Source of the DNA: Dysidea avara
Lineage: Eukaryota > Porifera > Demospongiae > Dictyoceratida > Dysideidae
DNA length: 64,000 bases
Assembly (NCBI RefSeq): GCF_963678975.1
Contig: NC_089273.1
Span: 22,152,356-22,216,355, forward strand
Reading direction: 5' to 3'
Below are positions 16,471 to 28,865 of the stretch, piece by piece. The notes under the pieces were generated by a model that ran no database searches, had not been told where the DNA came from, and saw only the letters and a list, made by a program, of their open reading frames with translations. The translations under genes were made by a program, and so were the position numbers. Numbering within the stretch: the first letter of the stretch is position 1; every line of letters begins with the position of its first letter.

Positions 16471-16645
16471 CCAGCATACTAAACACACAGAGATCTCTAT
16501 TTGGACTCAAATAAACGTTTATACAGAAACACTATTAGTACTTATTTGCCCCTGATTTATGGAGAAACTACTGTTTTTTTTCTTAGTTTCTACCATATCC
16601 ATTGAGTCCAAATAGAGATCTCTGTATGTGTGTTTAATATGCTGG
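16471..16645. repeat. foldback with ~40-bp arms
   Basis: CCAGCATACTAAACACACAG at 16471 continuing through AGATCTCTATTTGGACTCAA to 16510 is matched by its reverse complement at 16602-16645 with a few mismatches. The loop of about 90 bp has no coding content. A MITE-like or foldback insertion. Confidence 0.8.
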
Positions 16646-17371
16646 CTTGTTTGACTCTTGTTTCTCTATTTTATTCAGTAATTTCTATTCCTATGTTTTA
16701 ATTTTTAAAATTACTTTTACACTAGTACCGTATTAAAGGAGCAGAGTAGGACGCTATCTATGGCTAAAACCTCTCATCTCAGTGAGAACTTATTGTTATT
16801 CAGTTCCTAGCCTGACTCACCAATCACACACAATATCACTCTAACTCACTACACCTCAACTCCTTCCATCCTCACTACTAGGTGATACAAGAGAGGTTGC
16901 CTATACCTGAAGATATCATACTCTACTAGTGGACATTTAATCATGGATGGAGAAAGTGAATTGAAGTTATAGTTATGCCACAGAACTTTGTAAAATGGGG
17001 AATTTGGAATAATGGAATAAGCAAAACTTACCTTCTGCAGACTATGCAAATAGTTATATGCTCTATTGTAATTATACTTTTTTAAATCTTGTAACAGCTT
17101 TATATGGCATGCCACGATGATGGATAGGTGCATTTTGGTTGTCAATGTTGTACATTTGGTGTTTAACACCATTCATACTGGACAATATAATCACAGTTAT
17201 TTCCTAGGCAATAACTACTGTACTGTCCAAGTAAAATGCTTTGAAGTATGGCTTCATAGGGACATAAGTAGGGATTAATTGTCCACTAGTATATAACTTC
17301 AGGTGTAGGTGATCTCCTTTGTTTTATCCCTAACCGAACTTTAAATTGATATTTTACTTGTACTTGTATAG

Positions 17372-17514
17372 AGACTATTGTATGCTGTTCTTATGTACAA
17401 GTGAATGTAAAATGACAGGATTTATTTACTTTGCTACATATAGTTTACAGCAAAGTAAATAAATCCTCTCATTTTTTTACATTCACTTGTACATAAGAGC
17501 AGCATACAATAGTC
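17372..17514. repeat. foldback with ~63-bp arms
   Basis: The arm GACTATTGTATGCTGTTCTT starting at 17372 is mirrored by AAGAGCAGCATACAATAGTC ending at 17514. The arms are about 95% identical, with a loop of only about 15 nt. It would form a long hairpin if transcribed. Confidence 0.85.
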
Positions 17515-18002
17515 TTTATACAAATACAGGTGGAAGGCTAGCAAAAATTCATTTTGGATTGACATCAGCTGCACAAATGAGAACATATGCAGGTGCCAGT
17601 GAATGGTTAATGCTTCTCGGTTTTGCATCTCTGACATAATTATACGTAACTACATAACTGAAGGAATTCTGGTTTACATTGGTGCTTTCAATGGTTACAT
17701 TTCTGTTTTCAAATTTAGTGTTTCCTTAGACTTAGTACCAATAATTATTTTCAATGTTTACATTTGGTACTGCTGCAATATTTCAATGGTTCCAGTGGCC
17801 AGGTGTTTTCAGTGTTTCAATGTTTACATTAGTGATCCAGTGTATGTTTACATTGGCCATAAGGCATGTCTGGTAGTTTATACTGGACTTTGTACTATTG
17901 AAAATTAAATATTGCTTCTTATACAAATGACATTAGAGCTTTGTGCATTTGGGACCCAATCAATACTACTAAGACAACATGAAGGTAATTAAAAAGGATA
18001 TT

Positions 18003-18241
18003 TGTGACCGGATTTGCGAAAAGGGGTCTTCCATGCACATCCAATTTACGATCTTTGACAATTCATAACTTGAGATTGGAAAAAGTTATTGACTTGAAAT
18101 TTGGTCATAGGTGAGCACCAACAAAGGTTAATGGACGGAGAAAATTTCAGGATTGTATCTTTCTTGAACACAAAGTTATGGTCTTCCAAGTTCATAGAAT
18201 TGGATGTGTGTGGAAGACCCCTTTTCACAAATCCGGTCACA
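18003..18241. mobile_element. complete MITE, TGTGACCGG family
   Basis: The terminal inverted repeats begin TGTGACCGGATTTGCGAAAA and extend about 50 bp through GGGGTCTTCCATGCACATCC; the right end mirrors them. The 239-bp length and lack of coding capacity identify a MITE. Other members are listed at 19797, 25937, 26939 and 51580, with fragments at 7355, 11432 and 46896. Confidence 0.85.
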
Positions 18242-19796
18242 TTTGCTGATGGCAGGGAAAACACAAACTTTCGTGATCTTTCCTCCATTGATTGTTACCG
18301 TGATAGCCATGAGTAATTTTTTAATAATACATTATTACCTATAGCATGCAGTAAAAATTATTATTATTACATTCCTATTTGTTAAAGTGAATCAGATTTT
18401 AACATTATGCCACACATTAAATACTGCATCATGCAGTTGGAGTCATGATCAGTTGAACCTGATATTTGCTTACAATTAATTTTTATGGACAAGTGTTGTC
18501 CATAACCTTGGAACATGTCAGGCTAATGTGATACCCAACCGAAAAATAATTAAGCCTGTTCAATTAGTTACTATCCTGTCAGTCAGTGCAACTGGAAAGA
18601 AAAAGGAACTATTTTAAAATTTTACAGAATTGCTTTGAAGGCAAACCAAAACTCACTATTTTCCTAATGACAGATTTGTTATAAGAGGTGAAAGTGTTAG
18701 TACACTATTATGTAGATGGATGATAAATCTGGGCATGACTGTCCCATTGTAGATTTATTCAGTCTGGTTGTATGACATTGTCACATTTGCAGCCATTCTT
18801 AATTAGGCCACATAGTAATCATTTAAATCATACTGTGTCCAGTTGTGTTATCAGAAAGGTTTCCTGCTACCAGGAAACCAGAAAACCTGTTACCAGGAAC
18901 CCTATTCCTGCTAACGGGAAACTTACATATCAAAACATATGTATGGGATTTGTCAAATCAAGCATTTTCAGGTGGTCAACATTAAAAGTTTTCAAAACAG
19001 TGTGTTAAACCTTTGAAAATTAAGAATTATGCATTAAATAAATCTAATATCTGTTTAATATCTTTTTTGAAACCTCAACTTGGTAAAACAGGCTGATCAT
19101 AAAATCTCATCATTCCTTGTCATTTATTGTCCAATACAAAATACATGTATTTTACACTACGCACAAAAACACTAATTTACAACCTTTAACTCACAAAATT
19201 TCTACAGCACACCATACAATAAAAGAAAGCCCTTGAATTTCTCTATCCAATTCCGACCGTACAAATGGGAAAATGTTGCCATAGCGACAGTTATTTACTG
19301 CTGATAATGACATAATAAGCGCTCCATACATTAACATATTGGAAAATTTAATTATCTCGGCGGGAAAATCCCAATTTACAAGTTGTTATCCTCAACCAAA
19401 TTCGCTAAGTTTGGTATCACTCTACGCAGCGAAGGATGCTTAATAAGACTCCGACCGTACAAATTGTTAAACAGGTTAGTTTAAAGAAATATGTTTGAAA
19501 ACACGTGTTTTTACGGGCATTCTGAACACGTAGATTTCGCGGTACAAGACTCATTTTTAGCTTCCCCTTCGTTACTACACAAAGAACTTACACATGAATC
19601 GAATCGCCTTTCAACAAGGAATCTGATAAACCAAACTTCGTGTCTGTCAACCAAAGTACGCAGAAGTTATGGCGCCTTGTTTAGAAGACGGTGTTATTTT
19701 ATACGAAACGGGCGTAACCCATTCGGAAATCCGGAATATCTTACACAAGTTTTAATATGAACAGGAAACCAGCACATGTTGTTCCGTATATAAATA
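18242..19796. other. non-coding stretch with local duplications
   Basis: No gene is recognised. The phrase CCGACCGTACAAAT occurs twice (about 19254 and 19451), and 18860-18910 contains a short degenerate repeat of ACCAGGAA(A/C)CC. The content around 19380-19740 is somewhat richer in GC and may be an old transposon segment. Confidence 0.35.
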
Positions 19797-20526
19797 TGTG
19801 ACTGGATCTACGAAAACCGTTCTTATCGCCCAAGACAGGAAGTTTGATTTTTTCACACAAACACAAAGCTTAATGAATGCACTATCAAGTTTCACTGCCA
19901 CAGTCGACCAGAGTAAAGTGGTCTGCTTTTGCTGGCTGCTTTTCTAGAGCACAGTGGCGAGCCGTACGAGTGGTCTGGGGTCTTGATGGAGCCCTGGCCA
20001 ACCAGGAGCCCGATGGCTGTGTGTGGCTGTACAGCTCTGTGGTGTTGGACAATGACCTGTGTTGTAAATTTCCTTTCATTTTAGCCAGTTCTGAGCCCTG
20101 AATGGCCTATAACTTGGCCTAATTCATCCCAGCACGTCTCTTTTCAATTTTTGAACACCATCTTGTCCGCCTTCCAGGGCCCCCGTCTCCCACCCTTGTG
20201 GAGCTCGCCTCCCACCCTTGTGGAGCTCACCTCCCACCCTTGTGGAGCTCGCCTCCCACCCTTGTGGAGCTCGCCTCCCACCCTTCTGGAGCTCGCCTGA
20301 TACAGACAACCTCGGTTTAAAAACTATCTAAAATGGCAGGAAACTTAGCTGTTGACTACTTCTTCAGTGGATGATCAGGAAGGTAAGAAATTGTTGTGAA
20401 ACGTGTGAAAATTTGGTATGCGTAGCTACCACCATTGGCCAGCTACAACACACAGAATATTTAAAAGCGACGTTTCTCGATACTTTTAAATGGGCGATAA
20501 GACTGGTTTTCCCAGAGACAGTCACA
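19797..20526. mobile_element. diverged TGTGACYGG-type element with internal minisatellite
   Basis: The left end TGTGACTGGATCTACGAAAA and the reverse complement of the right end (TGTGACTGTCTCTGGGAAAA) match at most positions, giving degenerate terminal inverted repeats around about 730 bp. The interior includes a 22-bp minisatellite and no intact coding frame. It looks like an older or longer relative of the 18003-18241 family. Confidence 0.6.
20187..20297. repeat. 22-bp minisatellite, 5 copies
   Basis: The unit GCCTCCCACCCTTGTGGAGC plus TC repeats five times with one or two changes. It is GC-rich compared with its surroundings and lies inside the element at 19797-20526. A minus-strand open frame across it (about 61 codons) is a by-product of the repeat. 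Confidence 0.9.
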
Positions 20527-21722
20527 TATATGATTGCAGAGCTATTAATAGTGCACACAATATGCACCAAGAGTTCGTAATATGAACTCTTGATAGCACT
20601 GCAGTAGCATACACAAATAATACTTAAAATACCACATTTCCTTCACTACTACTATTTTAAGTGAATTAACTGCTGTATAAGTGCTATATAGAACTATTAT
20701 AATGCCTACATGCATGGATCAATGAGACAAAACACATCACAAACTTAATTGTCCCAATATTATTCAGAATTGGAATAGTATTATGTGGTCTCCTCAATCT
20801 AGGTAGTGTTTGGACTATATAGTATATAGTTCTAATATATAGACAGTACTGGCACATGATTTTTGCTGAGCTGAATTTACATTAAAACATAATACAAATA
20901 GCTAATTATAGAAGGAAGTTACCTGCAATAGATGGTTTTATGACCCTTGATGTATGGTTTGCACGTATTGGCCATAACATTGTTACTGTTAACTCTATCC
21001 AGATATGTTGCTTGCCTATCACTTAGGTAGGTAAGAGCTTTGTACTTTCCATCAACGAAATGAGTTGGCTATACAATTTGTTCATACTAGGTAGGGATTT
21101 TTCTCACATCACAACTGTACTTTGTGTAACTATCACTTAGCTATAGCTTTAATTTGCTGCATGAGGTAGTCTGCTGCAATGACAGTAGATAATTTTTATT
21201 ATTATTTTAAACATGAAAAAGTTTACTATTGCAGCATAATTTATGGGCGGCTTAGTTATAGTTCTCAAGCAGGGTTCTGGTGCAACTTCTAGACAGTGAA
21301 TGTAGTTTGTTGCTTCAGCAACAAACAGAAGTTAACAGGCTAGCTTCCTGGAGTGGTGGGTCAGGAGCAGAAATCAACTTTTAGCACCATCTGTCATCTG
21401 GTTGCATAAGTGCATATCATAATTAAATTCCACATTCCTTTATAGTAGTGGAACTGAGTTGTATCTGCCACAATTGTCTAATTGTGTCATCTGTGCATTT
21501 GGTGCCCGGTTTTAGTTTCTCAGCAATCAGAGGTCTAACTAGAGAAGTTGGAGGTCTAACTAGAGAAGTTTCCCACCCACCCTCCCTGCTAGCCTGCTTT
21601 CTTGAGATGTAATTGGCAGCTGGGGTGGGGCGCAAATTGCTGAACTTAGTTAAAAGTAATTCAGTCCAAAGATGCGTGTGTTATCACTAATGCGACTTAA
21701 CAATAAATGCTATGTTCAAACT

Positions 21723-22200
21723 GGTTTCGTTTGTTGTGACTAAATGTGCCTATGTTTGTTGTGGCTAAATGTGGTTATATGTTGCGATTATATGTGCTTA
21801 TGTGTTGCGATTATATGTGCGATATTTGTTGCGACTAAATGTGGTTATGTGTTGCGATTACATGTGGTTATGTGTTGCGATTACATGTGGTTATTTGTTG
21901 CGATGTGCGTAATGTTTGTTGCGACTGAATGTTTGTAATGTTTGTTGCGACTAAATGTTGTAATGTTTGTTGCGACTTAATGTTTGTAATGTTTGTTGCG
22001 ACTAGATGTTTGTAATGTGGGCTGTCACTGAATGTCGGTAGTGTTGTAATGTAATGTTGGGTATAGGTACTGTGGGCCGTGAGTACTGTTGGGTGTAGGC
22101 ACTATTAGGTGAAGTTACAATTGGACATAAGTACTGTTGGGCGTAAGTACTGTTGGGCGTAAGCACTGTTGGGTGTATGTACTGTTGGGCGTTATTAATG
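21723..22200. repeat. two adjoining minisatellite tracts
   Basis: From 21723 to about 22020 the phrase TTTGTTGCGACTAAATGT(GG/TG) repeats with variants (TGTGTTGCGATTA). From about 22060 to 22200 a different ~17-bp unit, GTACTGTTGGGCGTAA, repeats several times. Both lie upstream of the left copy of the duplicated secreted protein gene and have no clear counterpart in the right copy. Confidence 0.8.
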
Positions 22201-23008
22201 TCTTGTAAGTTACATCATCAATGGTAGCATTAAGCGTGGCACGACTGGGACAGTGATAACACACGATTCTCCTTCAAGCAAATGCGCCTTACCTCAGTTG
22301 CCCTACCTCCCCCAAAGAGTTGTATGTACGTATGTGTGTACATGTATGTGAAGTGATGTTTCTATGTAGTTATCATGTGAAGTAATGTGTTTAGCGGTGG
22401 AAGGGTGGTTTGTGTAGGGCATGCCGTACCGTGCCGTGATGTGTCATGAAGGTAGCATGTTAAGTATTGTAAAAATGAAACCAACGAAATTAATCATAAC
22501 AGATCCATTCTAGGTTGGTAGCAAACTTACTACACTCCATTAATAAGTGGAATGCCAAGAAAATGATCTATGTACAATTTTTCTAACAATAATTGGATGA
22601 AGCTAAATCAGTTTCCCCCACAAATTCAGTTGTAATATTGCTACTTTGATTAATTTCTACAAAACCATCACTCCCACAACTTTTATCACACTAAGCGCCT
22701 CTAATAACTAACAGGTCTTGTAGCTTGCTTCTATTATGACTTCTTTCTATTCTTGGGTATAAGTCATGATACATTTTGTGCTAAGAGGTGCTATTATGTA
22801 TGTAGATATTATTGTAGAAGAGTGAAAATCAGCCTTAATGTCACATTTTGACAGCCCAGATATTTATGACCAAAATGGCACATTTCAAGTACAATAAATT
22901 AATTGTTTCATGTGTTACATCAAGACTGATTATCCAAAATCCAGTCACAATATATTATGCTGATTGTTTACACATTTGACTACTGCTGATTAAAATCACC
23001 TAGCATGT

Positions 23009-23207
23009 GGTTAACCAATGATTTCGTACAAAGTACTACATCACTCACCACACACCTACAGTACATGTGGGCAAATGCATAGCTACTGATTCCATACAAA
23101 TGAATGTGAAGGACTAGCTATATAAAGGCTGTTGTGCTACAGTCTGGTGTATCCTGCAATAAGTGTTAAAAGAAGAATTGTCTGTTGCTGATCAACTGAC
23201 CTCAACC
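23009..23207 (+). promoter_or_regulatory. TATA-type promoter and 5' leader of the left secreted protein gene
   Basis: GCTATATAAAGGC (TATA at 23119-23126) lies 82 bp before the start codon. A CCAAT-like AACCAATGATTT sits at about 23013. Both elements and the stretch between them are conserved at 45662-45840 upstream of the paralogue, while flanking DNA is not, which supports a functional promoter. Confidence 0.65.
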
Positions 23208-23957
23208 ATGCTACTTATCATTTTACTTGGGCTGATTTTGGGAGCTAAAGCACTTTCAGTTGAGGAGATGCTGGAATTTGGAGGGAAAAGATTTCAAGAG
23301 TTAAACCAAGGTATGCATTGTATTCAGTGCTAGACAATAAGGCATGCTGATGTATTTTCACAAACTACAGATAAATCACTGCCATTAAGAGACCATGATT
23401 ATTTGAGACTTCAGTTCTTAGGGGCAAAAGATGCCTGGCTTGGTTGTCCTGATAGTGATGATAAAGTGTGTGATCTACGACGATGTCCAAGTGTAAATCA
23501 AAACTATCGCTATCCTGGAAGATGCTGGGGAGAAGAGTTCCAAATCATTAGTGCAGGTGTCAACTTTATCCCAATCAAGTCTGGCCAACAAATTCGACTG
23601 CGTTATGCTAGTGAAAACAACACATGGATGGGATGTCCATTTAACAAACGCTGTGATAAAAGGACCTGCCCAGGAACAACTGAAGAAGGAAAAGAGTTTG
23701 TAATGGGTAAATCAGCTAGATTCGCTGGTGAAGCTTTTTACATCTATGCAAGAGGGAAAGCAAATGGTGCAGTAATCTACAATGGTGATGTAGTGATGCT
23801 TTACTATCCCCACGAAGGACTGTACGTGTCCATTCAAGGAGAGAATGAACTTGATAATACCAGTATCGACTTTTGTCCTGGAGCTGCTCCACCAGCCTAC
23901 CTTAGCTATGCCATGTGCTCTAAGAATTCATTCCGTGTGTATCAATACACTGACTAA
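23208..23957 (+). CDS. secreted cysteine-rich protein with three internal repeats, paralogue 1
   Basis: Two exons: 23208-23310 and 23371-23957, joined across a 60-bp GT-AG intron after one base of codon 35, give 229 aa. Residues 1-16 (MLLIILLGLILGAKAL) are a signal peptide. The mature part has three similar units: LQFLGAKDAWLGCP...RCPS...GRCWGEEFQI, then RLRYASENNTWMGCP...RTCPG...GEAFYIYARG, then VMLYYPHEGLYVSIQG...FCPG...MCSKNSFRVY. Threefold repetition of short beta-rich units suggests a beta-trefoil, as in many lectins and fascin-like proteins; this is inference and I do not recognise the exact family. Compared with its paralogue at 45841 it has lost one cysteine (SARFAGEAF instead of SNRCYGEIF), leaving nine. 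Secretion is likely; ligand and role are unknown. Confidence 0.85.
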
Positions 23958-24477
23958 ATTGAGCTTTGTAACTAACTCTGCATTATAGCTTTGATTTTGC
24001 AAGTACAGTACATAAATATTGTACCACCTGTATTCATTGTTATTTTTTCAAATAGAATTAGTAATATGTAAGTTCAACAGGTATCATCATAAGTACAATT
24101 TAAGTATACTTTCATGATTACACTGCATGTACTGTAGGTAAACTGTATATAACTTTCAGGATGTACATACATATTCACATGTCCAATTGTCTGACAGATC
24201 TTAATGTAAAACAACTTTCACTTGAAAATGACAAAGACAGTGGTGATAAGACACTCCTATTCAGTATAAAATAATTCCATAACATAATAATGGACATTTG
24301 GAGGAAGTAGTTGATGTGAGGGGGGCTGACCAGAGTATAGAATCTCCGGCAGCAGCCAGGAGATCTGAGGGACTGTGCCTCCCAGATGCTGCAGCCATTT
24401 TAGCTTCAAAGTTCACCAGAAGTATAATTATCCATAAGAGCATTTCAACCAAAAAACCAACCTTTAGTCAAAAGTAT

Positions 24478-24726
24478 TTAAAACTGGCCATTTGTGGTAA
24501 ATAAAATCTCTATTGGCAAAGTTTCAACTGTTGACTGGGTTATAATAAACATACAGCATTTATAAGCACCTGGAAACACATCGTACAATGGTAAGATACC
24601 AACTCTCAAAGTATAAGTGGTTGGATTACCGCTGTAGGCAAAGCTTCCTTCATTTTTAGAACACCTTTCTATGATGCACTTTGATTGCTCTTTTAGGGAA
24701 CTTGAGTATTCTATAAAGAATATCAA
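24478..24726 (-). other. possible orphan exon, unassigned
   Basis: A minus-strand open stretch reads CIIERCSKNEGSFAYSGN then PTTYTLRVGILPLYDVFPG and AYKCC, preceded by an acceptor-like TTCTTTATAG. Its composition looks more protein-like than neighbouring frames, and the C/Y pattern is ectodomain-like. I could not connect it to other exons and no domain is recognised. It could be a decayed exon or chance. Confidence 0.2.
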
Positions 24727-25126
24727 TCTTTTTCATGGTTTTTAGCCCCACTTCAAGAAGGATAATATAGGCGAGATATCACTCTGAGGAGGGATAGCCT
24801 CCTCAGTAGATTAGCCCTCCTCAGCAGACCAAGGGAGACTTCAGCTGTTAGCCCTATCTTCCCCCTTTATGCATTTGGGTAAAGTTCTTACAATAATAAT
24901 AGCTGCAAGAAAAGATAAACTTAATTTAGTTCATATGAAACACACAGCTGCAGTGTATATGTAGAGGACACCTTATCCTGTAATGCACGTAACCATGTAT
25001 ATATGTATATTGTATAAGCAAAAAACTTCAATCTCAATTTTCAAACAGTAGTTTTCATTCCATTATATGTATTTTGTATACAAGTTGTATACATGAAACC
25101 AGCTCATGCCATTTAACATGCTGATT

Positions 25127-25199
25127 GGTGTGGCAACACCCCGGGGAAGTGTGCACTCAGCATTTTCGAGCAGTGCACATCCCTGGGGTGCAATCACCA
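25127..25199. repeat. short GC-rich hairpin element
   Basis: GGTGTGGCAACACCCCGGGG and CCTGGGGTGCAATCACC form an imperfect inverted repeat around GTGTGCAC...GTGCAC. It is richer in GC than the flanks and probably a small foldback remnant. Confidence 0.5.
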
Positions 25200-25936
25200 C
25201 TTACCATGTATTTAGTATGTGTGCATACAAAATATAGACATGACAATAAAAATTGTGATGTTTTCCTAGCTATACATACCACCCTTTCACCGCACCTAGC
25301 TCTATTGCCTACTTTTTCCTAGTTCTAACCACAATAACATTTTCCACAAAGCCATAAAGTGTACGCAACAACACCAAACAAACAAACACTCATGCAAATA
25401 TATACCACATAACATATTGCACAATTGCCATAACATATACATAACAGCACAAAACACAAATCACATTCATATAGATATCTATACACAAGTACTTTGGAGA
25501 AAGGGCAACTGAGAAAATTGTGGGAGTGGGGCGTAATAACTTTTGCATAAGCCACGCAGACAAGCATTGTAGATATGGCACAAAACATAACCGGATTTAC
25601 AGTTGACCATGAAGCAAATGTGTCTTCCAATTAGTACAAGATAGCTGCAACACACCATAATATTATATGCATAGCAACACAACGTGATAGCAGCAACGAA
25701 TGAATAATCATACAAGTTAAATTTAGCGTAATTGATTCGGTTTGGCCATGCACAGATAATTAGCTCTTCATCCACCTGCCCTTGGACCTCAGTTGCTGTT
25801 TAACTATATATGTGTATCTAAGTTCAGTGTCAGTAATTGGACGCACAACAACCAAGCAAACAATGTATCTAAGTTATACATACAAAGGTTCAATTTTTAT
25901 ATGTGGACAACCATACAAAGAGCATACAACAATATA

Positions 25937-26187
25937 TGTGACCGGATTTGCGAAAAGGTACCTTTTTCACACACAAAATTTGACCCATTTTTTGAACTTT
26001 GAAGTTTCATAACTTTTGTATCTTTGCATGTATTTGCCTGAAATTTTCCATGAGTGCAGCTAAAGTATCTGGCCACAGTTTGAAACTAAGAGCAAGTTAA
26101 TCAGTATAAGGAGTCAAATGTTGCATTATTTTGTTTGCTAACATGTAAAATGTGTGTAAAAGGTACCTTTTTGCAAATCCTGTCACA
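25937..26187. mobile_element. complete MITE, TGTGACCGG family
   Basis: Left end TGTGACCGGATTTGCGAAAA followed by GGTACCTTTTTCACACA. The right end mirrors it (TGTGTAAAAGGTACCTTTTT then GCAAATCCTGTCACA). 251 bp, no coding content. The flanks read TA on both sides, compatible with a short TA-type target duplication. Confidence 0.85.
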
Positions 26188-26938
26188 TATGCACTGGAAC
26201 ACATACTTAATGCATGGTTTTGTGTGGGAGGGAGGGAAGAAAGTTTTCTGTCTGCGAACACACCATGCACTATGGCATGATCTCGTGATCTCAAACCTGT
26301 TAATCCAGTTTATTACAATGAATCATTATAATGATGTCATTACATCTCATGTATCCTACAAGATTGATTCAAGTGTTTACCTGAAACAAATGCATTAATT
26401 TCAGTTTGTGGTGCTAGCACTGGGCTGCTTTGCTAATGTACAATGTTGCTCTAATGGACCTTACAGTCATCTCATGGATTCTGTGTTGCTGAATTTAATT
26501 ACTTTACCCGAAAGGCTATAGTTTATCACAAAAGGATGTTGGCTTTATTTACCATGGTATGATACATGGGTTTGCACTGTATCCATTCTACACCCACACC
26601 AAGGCATGTTAATTTCAGTTTATTGCATTGCAATGAATTACATTAAAACCATTTTGGCCCCACCATTATGTTGTGATGGTTGAAACTTTTACCTGTGAAA
26701 GGTGTAGTCACTGCCATGGAGAGCAAGGGACTTAATTAGTGTAAAATACCAAAAATAATTTGCATTTCAAGTTCAAATTTAGTCTAATAAAAATACTTTT
26801 CTGGATGTCATTGCAAACTTTACTTGTTGTGTCACTTATACATTGTCTTTAAAGTTATTTGCAGCTCAAGAGTTTCAAAGATTGATAAAAACCTACTATC
26901 ACTATAGTCAGTAGTGCACATACTTTAAAAACACAAAA

Positions 26939-27166
26939 TGTGACCCGGTCTGCGAAAAAGGGCCTTATAGCCTTTCAAAATTGTCAAGTTTGACTATCCT
27001 AATGTTTTCAACCTATCACCTTCATATTACACCAAACCATAGTGCTATGATAAGGGTATAGGGGACCAAATTGCAGGGTGATACCATATTCACAAGTTAT
27101 GTTACAGGTTGCCAAGTAAATGCAACTGAAAAGGCTATAAGACCCATTTTCGCAGACCGGGTCACA
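26939..27166. mobile_element. complete MITE, TGTGACCCGG subfamily
   Basis: The terminal inverted repeats TGTGACCCGGTCTGCGAAAA and the mirrored TTTTCGCAGACCGGGTCACA surround 228 bp. An inner inverted segment around ACCTATCACCTTCATATTAC is homologous to a partial copy at 46896-47080 in the right segmental duplicate, inserted at a different place. Confidence 0.85.
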
Positions 27167-27584
27167 AATATAGTCTTGTATATAGCTACCTGCCAGTTGT
27201 CTTTAGTATTGTGTGGTGAAGACATGGGACAAAAGCATGCAGTGGATTGCAATCCTTTTAACAATCCTAGGCACAAGAAGACAAGTTTAAGGTTAGTGTT
27301 ACATTGGATGTGCAAAAACATTCCTACTCTTATATACCCTTGACCAGAGGATATATGATACAAGACACACAACAGCACAGCAATTGTCGTATGTACATAA
27401 TGTATCATATTATAATGCTACTTGAAGTATAAGGGTACCATACACTTAGATTTTTGAGCTGATAATATAATTAGAGCAGTACAATAGATTACATACAATA
27501 TTTGTACAATAACAGATGTGAAGCTATAATAAAAGTACATGAATGAAGTTCCTAAAAATCCACATTCTCAATGATTGACATTAT

Positions 27585-27785
27585 TAAATATTCATCTCTC
27601 TATATACATGCACCAAATTAATGGCAAGAATATTTCTCTAGATTTTAATCTGCTCTAAGTCATCGCTAAATTCACCATAATCTTCTGATCTTGTATACGT
27701 GTAGTTTTTATTTATTTTTATTAAGGCTTTACAGCACAATTGCTGAAGGTCTGTAGGACACCTTCCAGTAATACAAATCAAAGAT
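27585..27785 (-). pseudogene. broken copy of the last HECT exon
   Basis: The minus strand from an acceptor at 27786 reads SLICITG and, further on, YTRSEDYGEFSDDLEQIKI then a stop. It aligns with the functional last exon at 50149-50366. Three lesions separate it: a ~57-bp insertion (27705-27762) that looks like a LINE 3' tail; loss of the bases encoding the STC catalytic motif, with a stop directly after QIKI; and loss of about 75 bp encoding the C-terminal residues. No earlier HECT exons are found upstream (27900-28500), so this is an isolated pseudo-exon carried by the segmental duplication. Confidence 0.8.
27705..27762 (-). mobile_element. tiny LINE-like 3' tail inserted in the HECT pseudo-exon
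   Basis: On the minus strand the insert reads CAGACCTTCAGCAATTGTGC then TG, with the hairpin CAGCA-ATTG-TGCTG, and ends in a TAAA-type repeat. Hairpin plus short microsatellite is the 3'-end pattern of the LINEs in this window (for example 33127-33246). The matching exon at 50149-50366 lacks it. Confidence 0.6.
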
Positions 27786-28544
27786 CTACAAATATGAACA
27801 AGCACAATTAGACATGTAGTGTATTCAGTAGCATGCACCAAAACAGCAGGTAAGGGTACAATGTGGTGATTTGTGTCTTTATCTATAGTGCAACATATAA
27901 GTTAATGTGCCTGCAAAATTACGGTTTGTGGCACAAACTGCATCCCATCACATAACAGGTCACAGCTCTGTTCTGCCATGGTATAGAATATTGACATTCT
28001 GTAAATTATTTGTATCAAAATGCCAAATAAGGGCTGAAAATTACATCACCATAGTATAATGACATAATAAAGATATGAGTCATGAAAGTATGAAAAGCAG
28101 GCAGATTTTATGTGTCCACTAGCAACTGGCAACATTACAGATATGTATACCAACATTTCATATAATTATCATATGTCAGTTCAACTCAGTTGTGAATGAA
28201 TAATTCTGCCAGTTTCGGATGACAAGTTTTTTTTCAAATATATGTATATTGGTCACAGCATTATTTTTTGCCAAACAATTAGCAACTATGAGTATGGATG
28301 GAGTAAACCAATTTTGCCAGTTTTAGAAGAAAAAAAACTTCTTGCAAAGTTGGAGAAAAGTTTGAAGTAAATTTTAAATACTGAATTTTTGTGTTTTTAT
28401 TACAAATTTCTAACAACTTATGTAACAATTAATTTTTGACAGTAGCTATCTATAATTACTTCTTTGTAAAGGACAATTCTAGTAGCAATCAGGAAAACAA
28501 AAAAAGAAAATCTTTACACTGTAGTTGTGCATGCATATAGCTAT

Positions 28545-28865
28545 CAGTGGCGGATTTAGGGGGGTTTCAAGGTTTCCTCGGAAACTCCTTTGAAAAATGA
28601 TTACATAACAATTAAATGTTTTATTTATTGCGGCGTGCGCCTCGATCGAGATACTCTAATAGAGCAGTCACAGTAGCTATTAAAGCAGTGTGTAGCAAGT
28701 TATTTAAGGTATTTTATGTACTATCAATAAGCTGTGACCTTTTGTTTTTGGTGTCACCTTACCAAACCAGACAATGTAGTGCAAACTTTTGTGTATCTCA
28801 TGTCAGTGTATATCTCCACCTTCTAAACTGGAAACCCCCTTTATAAATTCCTAGATCTGCCACTG
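28545..28865. mobile_element. MITE with CAGTGGCGGAT termini and 5-bp target duplication
   Basis: The ends CAGTGGCGGATTTAGG and CCTAGATCTGCCACTG are inverted repeats, followed inward by a mirrored GGGGGTTTC. The 5-bp direct repeat GCTAT flanks the element (28540-28544 and 28866-28870). The interior includes one copy of the dispersed TACTCTAATAGAGCAGTCA motif at 28652-28670. No transposase. Superfamily uncertain. Confidence 0.75.

Larger units (their letters stand above)
21110..27890. repeat. segmental duplication, left copy
   Basis: Blocks of this interval match 44890-50510 in the same order and orientation: TATAGCTTTAATTTGCTGCA at 21142 versus TATAGCTTTAACTTGTTGCA at 44921; the promoter, both exons, intron and 3' flank of the secreted protein gene; and the last exon of the HECT gene. 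Between these blocks the copies differ because each has gained its own MITEs and minisatellites. The genes are offset by 22.63 kb, and about 17 kb of other DNA, largely LINE and Helentron-like insertions, lies between the two copies. Confidence 0.8.
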
